Part shown: in pieces, positions 1-9,571 of the stretch
Numbering within the stretch: the stretch's first letter is position 1
Layout: every line of letters starts with the position of its first letter
Assembly (NCBI GenBank): GCA_017647225.1
Contig: JAGCLA010000044.1
Location: forward strand, 1-34,349
From: Bacteroidaceae bacterium
GTDB lineage: Bacteria > Bacteroidota > Bacteroidia > Bacteroidales > Bacteroidaceae
Direction of reading: 5' to 3'
Length of the DNA stretch: 34,349 bases
Position numbers and translations under genes: made by a program
The notes under the pieces: generated by a model
The model's input: the letters and a program-made list of their open reading frames with translations, nothing else
What the model was told of the DNA's origin: nothing
The model's database searches: none

Positions 1-989
1 CATTTGAAATTGGGCAGGTATTCATCAAGCAACAGATTGAGATTCTTCAGTTTTGAACCTCCACCGGTAAATATCAGATGATTTACATTCTCGTTGAATT
101 CTTCTACCTGGTATTTTACGTTCTGGAGAATCTCGTTCATTCTTGCCTTGATAATTGTATTTGTAGTGTCTGAATCGAGAGGCCCGAAATCGTTACCCGA
201 TGGTTTGTAGCCACGTGTGATTTTTATTTCCTCGGCCTCGTCCCTTGAAATCTGCGCAGAACATAGGTCGGTTGTGATGTTGTTGCTACCAAGAGGCAAT
301 ACGATAAGTTTACGCATCATGTCGCTGTTGTATATGGCTATTGTCGTGGTGTCTGCACCTATGTTGACAAGAGCGCAACCATTGCGACGTGCATCGGTTG
401 AAAGAATTATGTCGGCATCCATGCGTGCCGCGCAGAAACTGTCCTCAATTTTTATTTCAGCCTGTTCAAAGCTGTCGTTCAACTGTTTAAGATACTGCTC
501 CTTGATGACAATGTTAAGGTAGTTGCCTTCAATGACTCTTGTAGGTGCTCCGATAGGGTTCTTGTCAATCATACCGTCGAGTCGGTACTCCTGGCTGATA
601 GCCTGCACTCTTGTGTAGCCTTCGGGAGTGATGAACGTTGAATCGTTCTCCTCGGCCATATCGTTTATTATGTCGGGAGTTATCTTTGTGTAATTCTCGA
701 AGGTACGTGTAACCTTTGACCTGATAGAGTGTACTGTCAGGCCGGCAAGAGATACATAGGCTTTTTTAATGGCTATGTTGTCAAGACTGCTCTCAAGTGA
801 ATTGATTATGTAGTTTATAGCATTGCTCGTTTCATCGACATTGCGCACTACACCTTTGGAGATAAATCCTATTACAGGGGTGCTCGCCGCTGCAAGAATT
901 TTTATTCCTTCGTAGGTCTTAACGCCTACTGTTCCGGAAATCTTCGATGAACTTATCTCAATCGCTGTTATGTAATCATTTTTTCCCAT
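1..989 (-). CDS. ftsA: Cell division protein FtsA (5' part; runs off the left edge)
   Basis: This actin-like ATPase anchors FtsZ filaments to the inner membrane and signals to the divisome. About 329 codons are visible, read from the ATG at 989 to the window edge; the C-terminal part, including the expected amphipathic membrane-targeting helix, lies outside. The N-terminus reads MGKNDYITAIEISSSKISG, the phosphate-1 loop region of the actin fold. A second nucleotide-binding loop reads NIGADTTTIAIY (about residues 209-220), and LIFTGGGSKLKNL near the visible end fits the adenosine motif. It starts inside the end of ftsQ (14-base overlap), so translation is probably coupled. Position as the last visible dcw gene, with ftsZ expected next, supports the call. 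The edge makes it partial; I see no disruption. Confidence 0.95.
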   Translation of the reverse strand, partial: MGKNDYITAIEISSSKISGTVGVKTYEGIKILAAASTPVIGFISKGVVRNVDETSNAINYIINSLESSLDNIAIKKAYVSLAGLTVHSIRSKVTRTFENYTKITPDIINDMAEENDSTFITPEGYTRVQAISQEYRLDGMIDKNPIGAPTRVIEGNYLNIVIKEQYLKQLNDSFEQAEIKIEDSFCAARMDADIILSTDARRNGCALVNIGADTTTIAIYNSDMMRKLIVLPLGSNNITTDLCSAQISRDEAEEIKITRGYKPSGNDFGPLDSDTTNTIIKARMNEILQNVKYQVEEFNENVNHLIFTGGGSKLKNLNLLLDEYLPNFK

Positions 990-1719
990 ATCTATCTCTT
1001 TTGGTACAAATAACCTTGTCGCTAAATTCTATATTGAGTTTGTTGTATTTATTCCATCCTATATTGTTCATTCCGTTCTGGTAGAATGTGTATAGCTTGT
1101 TGAATTTCTTTTCTATGTTGTCGGCCTCTCCAAATTCTATTATGTGGTTGCCGACACGTGGTATCAGTATTATCTTCCCGTTCTTGTCGAAATATATCTG
1201 TTCAATCTGTGAACTCCAGAACTTGTCCCTGTTTATCTCTTCTGCCATTGCGGTGATATCCTTTGCCATGCTCTTGTCAACATGTCCGCTTACAACGGGA
1301 AGGTATAGTGCCTTTTGTATTCCTGTTATTATGTTGCCTTCGTTGTCGATATGATAAACGGAATTCTCTTCATCATGGACCTTTACTATCGGTATGCGAC
1401 AATCAACGTTTACAACGACATACCCTTTTGTGCTTTTATATACCTGACACTCTTTTATGGCCGATATGTTGTTCATGTATGTTTCAATATCTCCACAAAC
1501 GATATTGTCGAGCATCTTGCCTATAGGGTCGAGTCCTTCGTTCTTCAGGATATCGATAATCTCATCGCGGTTGATGATATTCATGTCGTTGTCGTCCACG
1601 TTTACAAGCACGCCCCTGCAAACCTCTGTCTTTTTTGACGAGGGTATTGCAATTATGGCGAACAAGGCATATCCGGCAAAAATCGCTATAATCAGATATT
1701 TGAAAATTTGTTTAAGCAT
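976..1719 (-). CDS. ftsQ: Cell division protein FtsQ/DivIB
   Basis: FtsQ is a bitopic membrane protein that links cytoplasmic and periplasmic divisome parts through FtsB and FtsL. The 247-residue product has a short cytoplasmic N-terminus, one membrane segment at about residues 5-26, and a periplasmic domain. Residues of about 40-110 fit the POTRA position, and a beta-rich domain follows. Sequence similarity in FtsQ is low, so the call rests on topology, size and position between murC and ftsA. Its ATG overlaps the murC stop by one base (TAATG), and its 3' end overlaps ftsA by 14 bases. The C-terminus is basic (CTKRDRYGKK). Confidence 0.9.
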   Translation of the reverse strand: MLKQIFKYLIIAIFAGYALFAIIAIPSSKKTEVCRGVLVNVDDNDMNIINRDEIIDILKNEGLDPIGKMLDNIVCGDIETYMNNISAIKECQVYKSTKGYVVVNVDCRIPIVKVHDEENSVYHIDNEGNIITGIQKALYLPVVSGHVDKSMAKDITAMAEEINRDKFWSSQIEQIYFDKNGKIILIPRVGNHIIEFGEADNIEKKFNKLYTFYQNGMNNIGWNKYNKLNIEFSDKVICTKRDRYGKK

Positions 1720-3101
1720 TATCTGTTCTCAAGTATCTCTTTAATTCGTGGAACGTCGTTTTCAATATCTCCTGCACCTAATGAAACAAGCACTTCTATA
1801 TTCTCTTTCTCCTTCTCGATGCAACTGATGACTTCGCTTCTGCTGCACATTGATTTCTCTACCTGCGGAGCAAGGCAATCGTATATCAGTTTGCTTGTCA
1901 CGCCCGGCATAGGCAACTCTCTTGCAGGGTATATGTCAACCAATATGACCTTGTCAAACAGTGAGAGGCTCTCTGCAAATTCCTTGTAGAAATCGGCTGT
2001 GCGGCTATAAAGGTGTGGCTGGAACAGTACGGTTATCTTTCGTCCCTCGTACAACTCCTTTATCGATTTTGCACATGCACGGACTTCGTCGGGGTGGTGT
2101 GCATAGTCGCTCAACAATACAAGGTCGTCGCGCTTTATGTGAAAGTCAAAGCGTCTGTCGGCACCTGCAAAATTTGCCATGCCCTGCTTGATTTCTTCAG
2201 CTGTGGCACCGCAAATCTCTGCCATAGCCATAGCCGTAACACCGTTTTCAATGTTTATGCTGACAGGAACTCCAAGCTCCACGTCCTTAATGGTCTGCCA
2301 TGGCGAAACGTAGTCGATAATTATTCTGCCATTGCCTATTCTTATGTTCTCGGCATGGAAATCTCCGCTTTCGCGCCCGTATGTATATATCTTTACACCG
2401 GCTTTTGTGCGTGGTGTAACCTCAAGGCCTTCATGTATTATAAGGTATCCGTCTTCTCTTATCCTTTCGGTAAACTGTGCAAATGCTTCAAGGTAGTTCT
2501 CCTTGTTGCCGTAGATGTCGAGGTGATCGGGGTCGGCCGATGTTATTGTTGCGATGTATGGCTCGAGGTGTAGGAACGAACGGTCATATTCGTCGGCTTC
2601 AATAACCACGAAGTCGCTCTTCTCGCTCAGAATCAAATTGCTTTTATAGTTCTTTGATATACCGCCGAGGAATGCCGCGCAATCGACATGTGACTGATGA
2701 AGCAGATGTGCGGTCATTGTCGATGTCGTTGTCTTTCCATGTGTGCCTGCGACACATACGCCCAATTTTCCTTTTGTTATGATTCCAAGCACTTCGGCAC
2801 GTTTCTTTATGCTGAAGTTGCCGTTGCGGAATATATCCCATTCCTTATGGTCTGCCGGTATTGCTGGGGTATAGACCACGAGGGTGTTCTCAGGGTTTTT
2901 ACATTCATCGGGAATCAGTTCCACATTCTCTTCAAAGTGTAGTACAGCACCTTCCTCAATGAGCTTTTCCGTGAGGGGGCTTGGGGTGCGGTCATATCCG
3001 GCAACAAACTTGCCTTCGCTAAGGAAATAGCGAACGAGCGCACTCATTCCAATGCCGCCGGCACCGAGAAAATAGACTGATTTTATATCTTCAAGTTTCA
3101 T
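1719..3101 (-). CDS. murC: UDP-N-acetylmuramate--L-alanine ligase
   Basis: MurC adds L-alanine to UDP-MurNAc with ATP hydrolysis, the first step of peptide stem assembly in the cytoplasm. The 460-residue protein has an N-terminal Rossmann motif GAGGIGMS (13-20), the Mur-ligase P-loop GTHGKTTTS (119-127), a central catalytic domain (YDRSFLHLEP) and the C-terminal domain motif DYAHHPDEV. Length is normal for MurC. MurC is favoured over Mpl because of the context and the HPDE motif. It follows murG after a 20-base gap and overlaps ftsQ by one base. Confidence 0.97.
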   Translation of the reverse strand: MKLEDIKSVYFLGAGGIGMSALVRYFLSEGKFVAGYDRTPSPLTEKLIEEGAVLHFEENVELIPDECKNPENTLVVYTPAIPADHKEWDIFRNGNFSIKKRAEVLGIITKGKLGVCVAGTHGKTTTSTMTAHLLHQSHVDCAAFLGGISKNYKSNLILSEKSDFVVIEADEYDRSFLHLEPYIATITSADPDHLDIYGNKENYLEAFAQFTERIREDGYLIIHEGLEVTPRTKAGVKIYTYGRESGDFHAENIRIGNGRIIIDYVSPWQTIKDVELGVPVSINIENGVTAMAMAEICGATAEEIKQGMANFAGADRRFDFHIKRDDLVLLSDYAHHPDEVRACAKSIKELYEGRKITVLFQPHLYSRTADFYKEFAESLSLFDKVILVDIYPARELPMPGVTSKLIYDCLAPQVEKSMCSRSEVISCIEKEKENIEVLVSLGAGDIENDVPRIKEILENR

Positions 3102-3121
3102 TTTATATTATTCTTTTAGCC

Positions 3122-4252
3122 TCATGTGTTCTTTTCGATATATGCATCGGCAAGTTTTATCACCTCATCTGCAATTACTTCAGCAGCATTCGGTCTGCCG
3201 AGTTCCACTACGTTCCTTTCCAAAGTGGCAATCCTATCCTTGTCCTGTACCGTAGCTATGGCAACCTTTATCATCTCTTCCTTTGCCTTAATGTCGGCAA
3301 TATGTATGGCCGCATCTTTTTCAACCAATGCCATTGCATTTTTTGTCTGGTGGTCCTCGGATACGTTAGGTGAAGGAACGAGAATGACCGCTTTGCCAAG
3401 TAGTGCAAATTCCGATATTGAACCTGCTCCTGCGCGTGAAACTACAAGGTCGGCAGCGCTCAATGCATTGGCCATGTTTGAAACAAAGTCGGTAACTGTC
3501 AGGTTTTCTGGTTTGCCCACAGCTGCGCATCTTTCCTTCATCTCTTCGAAATAGAGTTTGCCTGTCTGCCAGATGAATTGTATATCCTCGTTTTCTTTTA
3601 TAAGGTCAATGTTTGCAAGTACGGCTTCGTTTATGCTTCGTGCTCCCAAACTGCCTCCTACAATGAGAACGCATTTCTTGTTCTCGTCAAGTCCCATCGC
3701 TTTCATTGCCTCACTGCGGTTCGCTTTCATGTCGATAAGGCTTTTGCGCACGGGGTTGCCTGTCATCTTTATCTTCTCTTTAGGGAAGAAACGTTCCATG
3801 TTGTCGTATGCAACACAAATCATCTTTGCATTCTTGGACAATATCTTGTTCGTTACTCCTGCGTATGAGTTCTGCTCCTGAATGAGTGTTGGAATGTTCA
3901 TGCTTGCGGCCATTTTCAATGTCGGTCCGCTTGCATATCCGCCAACTCCCACCACAGCCTGTGGTGCGAATTTCTTGATGACCTTTTTTGCCATGCGCTG
4001 GCTCTTGAGTATAAGCCAAAGCACTTTGATGTTCTTGAAAAGATTCTTGCGGTCAAATCCGGCTATCGGTAATCCGACAATCTCGTACCCGGCATCGGGG
4101 ACACGCTGCATCTCCATTCTGTTGTTGGCTCCGACAAAGAGTATTTTTGCTTCAGGATTCTTGCTCTTTATGGCATCTGCAATCGATAGTGCCGGGAATA
4201 TGTGTCCGCCGGTACCACCGCCACTTACAATTATTCTATACTCCTTTTTCAT
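3122..4252 (-). CDS. murG: UDP-GlcNAc:undecaprenyl-PP-MurNAc-pentapeptide GlcNAc transferase
   Basis: MurG transfers GlcNAc from UDP-GlcNAc onto lipid I to make lipid II at the inner face of the cytoplasmic membrane. The 376-residue GT28 protein begins with the glycine-rich loop GGGTGGH (11-17). The C-terminal half carries VGGSLGARSINE and SRAGAGSISE, the donor-nucleotide binding region. The start ATG overlaps the ftsW stop by four bases (ATGA), typical of coupled translation. Full length, no anomalies. Confidence 0.97.
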   Translation of the reverse strand: MKKEYRIIVSGGGTGGHIFPALSIADAIKSKNPEAKILFVGANNRMEMQRVPDAGYEIVGLPIAGFDRKNLFKNIKVLWLILKSQRMAKKVIKKFAPQAVVGVGGYASGPTLKMAASMNIPTLIQEQNSYAGVTNKILSKNAKMICVAYDNMERFFPKEKIKMTGNPVRKSLIDMKANRSEAMKAMGLDENKKCVLIVGGSLGARSINEAVLANIDLIKENEDIQFIWQTGKLYFEEMKERCAAVGKPENLTVTDFVSNMANALSAADLVVSRAGAGSISEFALLGKAVILVPSPNVSEDHQTKNAMALVEKDAAIHIADIKAKEEMIKVAIATVQDKDRIATLERNVVELGRPNAAEVIADEVIKLADAYIEKNT

Positions 4253-5484
4253 GATAACTTGATGTTTTCGTTCATATTGTCGTTCTCACTCTCTTCAAGG
4301 CTCTGCTTCGGGTTGGCACTTGCCTTCTTTGCATATCGGCTTATGCTCAATATCATACCTATATATACGCAGTTTATGATAACCGAAGTACCTCCCTGGC
4401 TTATAAGCGGCAACGGCTGTCCTGTTACAAAGTCACCTACGGAAATATACATGTGCAACAGGGCCTGCAACGTTATAATCATACCTATTCCCATTACAAG
4501 GAATGCAGGGTAAGGGTCTTCACATTTATTGGCAATTTTGCCACATCTGTAAAGAATTGTCATGTAAAGCAACAGGACAATTATGCCTCCTGCCAAACCA
4601 AGTTCTTCGATAATTATGGCATATATGAAGTCGGAATATGCGTGTGGGATAAAATCGCGTTGCTTTGAGTTGCCCGGGCCGCAACCGAAGATGTGGCTCG
4701 ATGCAATGGCTATGTTTGCATAGGTTCTCTGTTCGTTCTTTATGACATAGTTCTCGGCTGTTACAGGCTCTCTTTTCCTTGCATCGATAATACGGTTTTG
4801 CCAAGTAATAACTTTCTGCTTGAAACCGTCTTCGTTTGCCCAGCTTTTTGGAGCTGACATAATAGCCGTTATACCCATGATGCATACGGCAAATGCTGCA
4901 GCCAATATATACAGCATCTGTTTCTTCGGGTATCGGCTTACAAACATCATGGCATACAATGTAAGCAGAATTATAACCGCAGTCGAAAGGTTCTCCTTAA
5001 GTATTATAAGAATGGGCAGAGCTCCGTATATCGCTATGCGTTTGAGAGCAAAACGGTCTGTTCCATCTTCGTCCTGATGCTGCGAAGTAATAAGTGCCGT
5101 CACCATTATAAGTCCCATCTTTGCAAGTTCCATAGGTTGGAATGTGAGACCCATGATTTTAATCCAGCGTGCACTGTCATTGATTTTTGAACCTTCGTCG
5201 AACTGTGCCCATATCAGTCCGGCAAGGCCGAGCCAATAGATGACATGGGTAAGTTTCTTTATCCATGTAACCTTCATGTTGTGCATAATCCATACGACAA
5301 CAATGCCGCCTGCAAGGAAAATTGTATGTTTTATGATGGGTAACCAATAGCTGCCGGACTCGTTTATCTGTCGGCTGGTCGCACTGAAGACCTCCACCCA
5401 CGAAATTGAGCAGATTATGAAGAAGACAATCCAAATGGTCTTATCTCCCTTGAATAGTATTCGTTTTAACTGGTCGCCTCCCAT
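4249..5484 (-). CDS. ftsW: Lipid II polymerase FtsW (SEDS family)
   Basis: FtsW polymerises glycan strands from lipid II at the septum, together with the class B PBP FtsI. The 411-residue product has many hydrophobic segments consistent with the usual ten-helix SEDS fold. SEDS-type motifs are FQPMELAKMG in the middle, GPGNSKQRDFIPHAYSDF before a conserved acidic pair (IIEELG), and PLPLISQGGTS near the C-terminus. FtsW rather than RodA is chosen because the gene sits between murD and murG in the dcw cluster. The C-terminal tail is hydrophilic. The gap to murD is 8 bases. Confidence 0.95.
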   Translation of the reverse strand: MGGDQLKRILFKGDKTIWIVFFIICSISWVEVFSATSRQINESGSYWLPIIKHTIFLAGGIVVVWIMHNMKVTWIKKLTHVIYWLGLAGLIWAQFDEGSKINDSARWIKIMGLTFQPMELAKMGLIMVTALITSQHQDEDGTDRFALKRIAIYGALPILIILKENLSTAVIILLTLYAMMFVSRYPKKQMLYILAAAFAVCIMGITAIMSAPKSWANEDGFKQKVITWQNRIIDARKREPVTAENYVIKNEQRTYANIAIASSHIFGCGPGNSKQRDFIPHAYSDFIYAIIIEELGLAGGIIVLLLYMTILYRCGKIANKCEDPYPAFLVMGIGMIITLQALLHMYISVGDFVTGQPLPLISQGGTSVIINCVYIGMILSISRYAKKASANPKQSLEESENDNMNENIKLS

Positions 5485-5492
5485 CTTATTGT

Positions 5493-6824
5493 TTATAATT
5501 TACAAACATACTCCTTGAATAATTTACCACGCTCCTCATAGCTCTTGAAAAGGTCAAAGCTTGCGCAACATGGACTCAACAACACTGTTTCTCCCGGTTT
5601 AGCCATGCGGTATGCCTCTTTCACGCACTCCTGTATTGAATTTGTGTCGGCAATGGGCAAACCGAATCCTTTGAAGAATTCGTGCAGCTTGCTGTTGTCG
5701 GCACCAAGGAAAATGAGTCCGCTGCATTTTTCTTTTACAAGCTCGGCTATTTCGTTGTAATCATTGCCTTTGTCTTTGCCGCCAAGTATAAGAACGGTCT
5801 TTGTCTTCATACTCTGCAAGGCATACCAGCAGCTGTTTACATTTGTAGCTTTAGAGTCGTTGATATATTCGACTCCATTCACTTTTGCCACCTTTTCAAG
5901 ACGGTGCTCAACGCCGGCAAACGAGCCTAACGCTTCGCGGATTGTCTCTTTGCGTATTCCTGCAACGTTGGCCGAAATACCTGCCGCCATTGAGTTGTAC
6001 AGGTTGTGTTTTCCTGTCAGCGACAACTCCTCGAGTTCCATGTTGAATGGTGTGGGTTCGGTGAAGACAAGTTTTTCGGCTTCGGTATATGCCGCCGCGT
6101 CTGTTTGTCTTTCCTCGGCAAAAGGGTACAGCTTGCCATGCTTGTATTTCGGCAATTCCTTTTTAATTATAGGGTCGTCATTCCAATATACAAAAGCATC
6201 TTCGGGCTTTTGATTCTGTAGAATACGCAACTTGGCATCGACATAATTCTGCATGTTGTAACCGTAGCGGTCGAGGTGGTCGGGGGTTATGTTCAGCAAT
6301 ACGGCAACGTTTGCGCGGAATTCATACATATTGTCGAGCTGGAAACTGCTTAGCTCTACAATGTAGTAATCCTTGTCACCCTCGGCAACCTGCAATGCAA
6401 GGCTCTTGCCGATATTTCCTGCAAGGCCCACATTCAGCCCTGCTTCGCGGAATATATGGTATATAAGCGAGGTGGTGGTTGTTTTTCCGTTACTTCCTGT
6501 AATGCAGACCATCTTCGCTTTGGTATATCGTCCGGCAAATTCTATCTCTGATATGATAGGAATTCCGGCTTCCTTTATCTTAACAATAATAGGAGCTTCG
6601 TTTGGAATACCCGGGCTTTTGATGACTTCGCCTGCGCTCAGTATTATCTCTTCGCTGTGCTGTTTCTCTTCCCACGCGATGCTGTGCTCGTCAAGCATCT
6701 TCTTGTAGTTATCGGCAATGCTGCCAAAATCCGAAACAAACACTTCGAATCCCAACTTGTTTGCGAGTATGGCTGCTCCGCAACCGCTCTCTCCGGCTCC
6801 TAATACAACAATTCTTTTCTCCAT
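5493..6824 (-). CDS. murD: UDP-N-acetylmuramoyl-L-alanine--D-glutamate ligase
   Basis: MurD adds D-glutamate to UDP-MurNAc-L-Ala in the cytoplasm. The 443-residue product shows a Rossmann motif GAGESGCG (9-16), the P-loop GSNGKTTTT (110-118), the Mur-ligase central motif NITPDHLDRYG and a C-terminal domain with LGGKDKGNDY and LSPCCASFD, the last typical of MurD. Its ATG overlaps the mraY stop by one base. Normal length. Confidence 0.97.
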   Translation of the reverse strand: MEKRIVVLGAGESGCGAAILANKLGFEVFVSDFGSIADNYKKMLDEHSIAWEEKQHSEEIILSAGEVIKSPGIPNEAPIIVKIKEAGIPIISEIEFAGRYTKAKMVCITGSNGKTTTTSLIYHIFREAGLNVGLAGNIGKSLALQVAEGDKDYYIVELSSFQLDNMYEFRANVAVLLNITPDHLDRYGYNMQNYVDAKLRILQNQKPEDAFVYWNDDPIIKKELPKYKHGKLYPFAEERQTDAAAYTEAEKLVFTEPTPFNMELEELSLTGKHNLYNSMAAGISANVAGIRKETIREALGSFAGVEHRLEKVAKVNGVEYINDSKATNVNSCWYALQSMKTKTVLILGGKDKGNDYNEIAELVKEKCSGLIFLGADNSKLHEFFKGFGLPIADTNSIQECVKEAYRMAKPGETVLLSPCCASFDLFKSYEERGKLFKEYVCKL

Positions 6825-8083
6825 TATCTTATCTTTAATGTCATGAGGGTGATTGCAGCCATAATGATAGTCACAATGCAGAAACGCAATGTGATTTTTG
6901 CCTCATGCATAGGTCTTGACGGTCCTTTGAATATATATGTGCAATCTTTGTCAAGTTTCTCGTCCTCTACGTTATAGTGGTGATGAAGCGGTGTTCTGCG
7001 GAAGATGCGCTGTTTGACACCTTTCTTCTTTCCTTTTTTATAATATGCAACCTGTAGAATTACCGACAGGTTCTCAACGACGAATATGCCGCAAAGCAGA
7101 ACAAGAAGTATCTCCTTGTGTATAAGTATGGCTGTTACACCAATTATACCGCCTATGGTAAGGCTGCCGGTATCACCCATAAATACCTGTGCAGGATATG
7201 CATTGTACCAGAGGAAACCGATGAGCGCACCTATGAATGCAAAGGTGAATACTACCACCTCTTCAATGCCCGGCAAGAACATTATGTTCAGGTATTCGGC
7301 CCACCCGACGTGGCTCGAAACGTATGCCAGCAGGGCTAGGGCGACTCCTATAATGGCGGCATTTCCGGCAAGCATACCGTCCATACCGTCGTTCAGGTTG
7401 GCACCGTTTGAAACAGCTGTCACAACAAAAATAGTGACAATGATAAAGAGAATCCAGCCTGCAATCTCTTTGTACTCTCCGCAGAACGACATGATCTCGT
7501 TGTAGTCGAGGTTGTGGTTCTTTATGAACGGTATAGTGGTCTTGTTCAGCTTCTCAGGCATCTTCTTGTGATATACGGCCTCTACATTGTTCGGCTTTTC
7601 TATGGTTATGTTCTCACGCATTACAGCCTGTGGGCTCAAATACAGGGTTATGCCAATGAAAAGGCCGAGTCCTACCTGTGAAAGAATCTTTACTTTTCCC
7701 GATATGCCGTCCTTGTTCTTCTTGAATGTCTTTATGTAATCATCGGCAAATCCGAGGATACCCATCCAGACGGTTGTGACAAGCAGGAGAATCATATACA
7801 CGTTGTCCAAACGTCCTACGAGCAGACATGGTATGAGTATGGCAATGATAATTATAAGTCCTCCCATTGTGGGAACACCTGCCTTGAGATTGTTCTTGTC
7901 AAATTCGCGCAAGGTTTCTGTTATCTGTTTCTTTTTGAAGTACTTGATAAGGAAACCACCGAACCATGCCGACAAAATCAATGACAAGACAATGGCAAGA
8001 AGCGACCTGAACGATGTGTATGTAAGAAGTCGTGCTCCGGGCAGGTCGGCATTCTGTATTAGATTGAAAATGTAGTGTAGCAT
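6824..8083 (-). CDS. mraY: Phospho-N-acetylmuramoyl-pentapeptide transferase
   Basis: MraY moves phospho-MurNAc-pentapeptide onto undecaprenyl phosphate to form lipid I in the cytoplasmic membrane. The 419-residue polytopic protein carries GVPTMGG (69-75), the catalytic aspartate pair in ADDYIK (D114-D115), NLNDGMDG (229-236), FMGDTGS and the histidine cluster PLHHHYN (367-369). A hydrophilic stretch at about residues 155-205 lies between membrane segments and accounts for a length above the roughly 360 residues of the enterobacterial enzyme; as far as I recall this is usual in Bacteroidota. It follows murE after 5 bases. Confidence 0.97.
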   Translation of the reverse strand: MLHYIFNLIQNADLPGARLLTYTSFRSLLAIVLSLILSAWFGGFLIKYFKKKQITETLREFDKNNLKAGVPTMGGLIIIIAILIPCLLVGRLDNVYMILLLVTTVWMGILGFADDYIKTFKKNKDGISGKVKILSQVGLGLFIGITLYLSPQAVMRENITIEKPNNVEAVYHKKMPEKLNKTTIPFIKNHNLDYNEIMSFCGEYKEIAGWILFIIVTIFVVTAVSNGANLNDGMDGMLAGNAAIIGVALALLAYVSSHVGWAEYLNIMFLPGIEEVVVFTFAFIGALIGFLWYNAYPAQVFMGDTGSLTIGGIIGVTAILIHKEILLVLLCGIFVVENLSVILQVAYYKKGKKKGVKQRIFRRTPLHHHYNVEDEKLDKDCTYIFKGPSRPMHEAKITLRFCIVTIIMAAITLMTLKIR

Positions 8084-8088
8084 AGTTC

Positions 8089-9543
8089 TTATAAATTAAA
8101 AAATTCTCTTATAATCTCTTTGTCGTCGAAATGGTGTTTTACACCTTTTATCTCCTGATAATCCTCATGTCCTTTTCCTGCCACGACAACAACATCTCCT
8201 TTGCTTGCCAGGCTGCATGCTGTCCTTATGGCCTCTTTTCGGTCGGTTATCGACAACACGTTTCTTCTCTGTTCGTCGCTCAGTCCGGCAAGCATGTCGT
8301 TTATGATGTCTTGTGGTTCTTCGTTACGTGGGTTGTCCGATGTCAAGATGACCCTGTTGCTGTTCTTTACGGCCTCTACCGCCATGATCGGGCGTTTACC
8401 CTTGTCGCGATTACCGCCCGCACCGACAACTGTTATTATATTTCCGTTGCCACGCAAAACCTCCTTTACAGTGCCAAGGACATTTTTTATGGCATCGGGG
8501 GTATGTGCATAATCCACAACGGCGGTTATTCCGTCATTTGAATGGATTGTTTCAAAGCGTCCCGAAACAGGTCGTAATGTGCTTAGTACGCAAAGTACAT
8601 CTTCGGGGTTTTTGCCAAGCTCTACTGCGGCGCCGAATATGGCAAGCAGGTTGCTTATGTTGAAGCGGCCTGTAAGTAATGTGTTGAATTCTATATTGTT
8701 GAATTCCAGTATCATACCGTCGAGGTGAGTCTCGACAAGGCGTGCCTTGTAATCACATAAGGTACGTGTAGAGTAGTTCTTTATGTCGGCACGACAGTTC
8801 TGCACCATGACCGGACCGTTCTTGTCGTCGAGGTTGGTTATGGCAAAAGCGCTGCGTGGCAGGTTGTCGAAGAAACTCTTTTTTGCTTTAAGATAATTTT
8901 CCATGTTCTCATGGAAATCCATATGGTCGCGTGTGAGGTTTGTGAATATACCTCCTGCAAACTCCAGCCCTCCGACTCTTTCCTGTGCAAGAGCATGCGA
9001 ACTTACCTCCATGAAGGCGTACTCGCATCCTGCCTCAACCATTTTTGACAATAGTCTGTTGAGTGAAATTGCATCGGGAGTGGTGTGTGTTGAAGGATAG
9101 GCCTCGCCGTCAATATAGTTGCATACGGTTGACAACAAACCGCATTTATGTCCCATTTCGCGGAACAGTGCATACAGCAATGTGGCAATGGTGGTCTTTC
9201 CGTTTGTACCTGTTACACCTACCAGCTTAAGCTTTCTTGATGGGTCGCCATAGAAAGTTGTTGCCAACTTGCCTGTGACGCTTTGGGCATTGGGGAGAGT
9301 TATGTATGCCACGTTCGGGTTTTGTCTTTCGGGCATCTCTTCGCATACAATGGCTACTGCGCCTTTTTCTTCGGCCGAAGCAATGTATGCATGTCCGTCA
9401 GTCTGTGTACCCTTTATGGCAATGAACATATCACCCTTTTGTACCAGGCGCGAATCGATATTTATGCCGAGCACATCTACCTCATCCTTTGGCATAACCA
9501 AATGAGTGTATTGAATCTCTTTTACAAGTTCACTTAAATTCAT
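8089..9543 (-). CDS. murE: UDP-MurNAc-L-Ala-D-Glu--2,6-diaminopimelate ligase
   Basis: MurE adds the third residue of the peptide stem. The 484-residue protein has the N-terminal uridine-binding domain, the P-loop GTNGKTT (112-118), central motifs [12 protein letters not shown] and EVSSHAL, and the specificity motif DNPR (403-406). In established MurE biochemistry, DNPR marks enzymes that add meso-diaminopimelate, whereas lysine-adding enzymes differ here. The organism therefore probably has DAP-type peptidoglycan. Spacing is 28 bases after ftsI and 5 bases before mraY. No murF follows, which fits the Bacteroidota version of this cluster. Confidence 0.97.
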   Translation of the reverse strand: MNLSELVKEIQYTHLVMPKDEVDVLGINIDSRLVQKGDMFIAIKGTQTDGHAYIASAEEKGAVAIVCEEMPERQNPNVAYITLPNAQSVTGKLATTFYGDPSRKLKLVGVTGTNGKTTIATLLYALFREMGHKCGLLSTVCNYIDGEAYPSTHTTPDAISLNRLLSKMVEAGCEYAFMEVSSHALAQERVGGLEFAGGIFTNLTRDHMDFHENMENYLKAKKSFFDNLPRSAFAITNLDDKNGPVMVQNCRADIKNYSTRTLCDYKARLVETHLDGMILEFNNIEFNTLLTGRFNISNLLAIFGAAVELGKNPEDVLCVLSTLRPVSGRFETIHSNDGITAVVDYAHTPDAIKNVLGTVKEVLRGNGNIITVVGAGGNRDKGKRPIMAVEAVKNSNRVILTSDNPRNEEPQDIINDMLAGLSDEQRRNVLSITDRKEAIRTACSLASKGDVVVVAGKGHEDYQEIKGVKHHFDDKEIIREFFNL

Positions 9544-9571
9544 CCTGTATAGTATTTATTCCTTATTATAT

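Noticed and set aside
331-366. Non-canonical FtsA nucleotide loop (NIGADTTT instead of DIGGGTTD)
   Set aside because: I believe Bacteroidota FtsA proteins commonly differ here, so this is probably lineage-typical rather than a defect.
217-522. Open frame on the plus strand opposite ftsA, and many similar ones opposite the dcw, mfd and RND genes
   Set aside because: These are antisense shadows of well-supported genes, with no family features of their own.
5493-9543. Missing murF in the dcw cluster
   Set aside because: murF is normally located elsewhere in Bacteroidota, so its absence is not a deletion.
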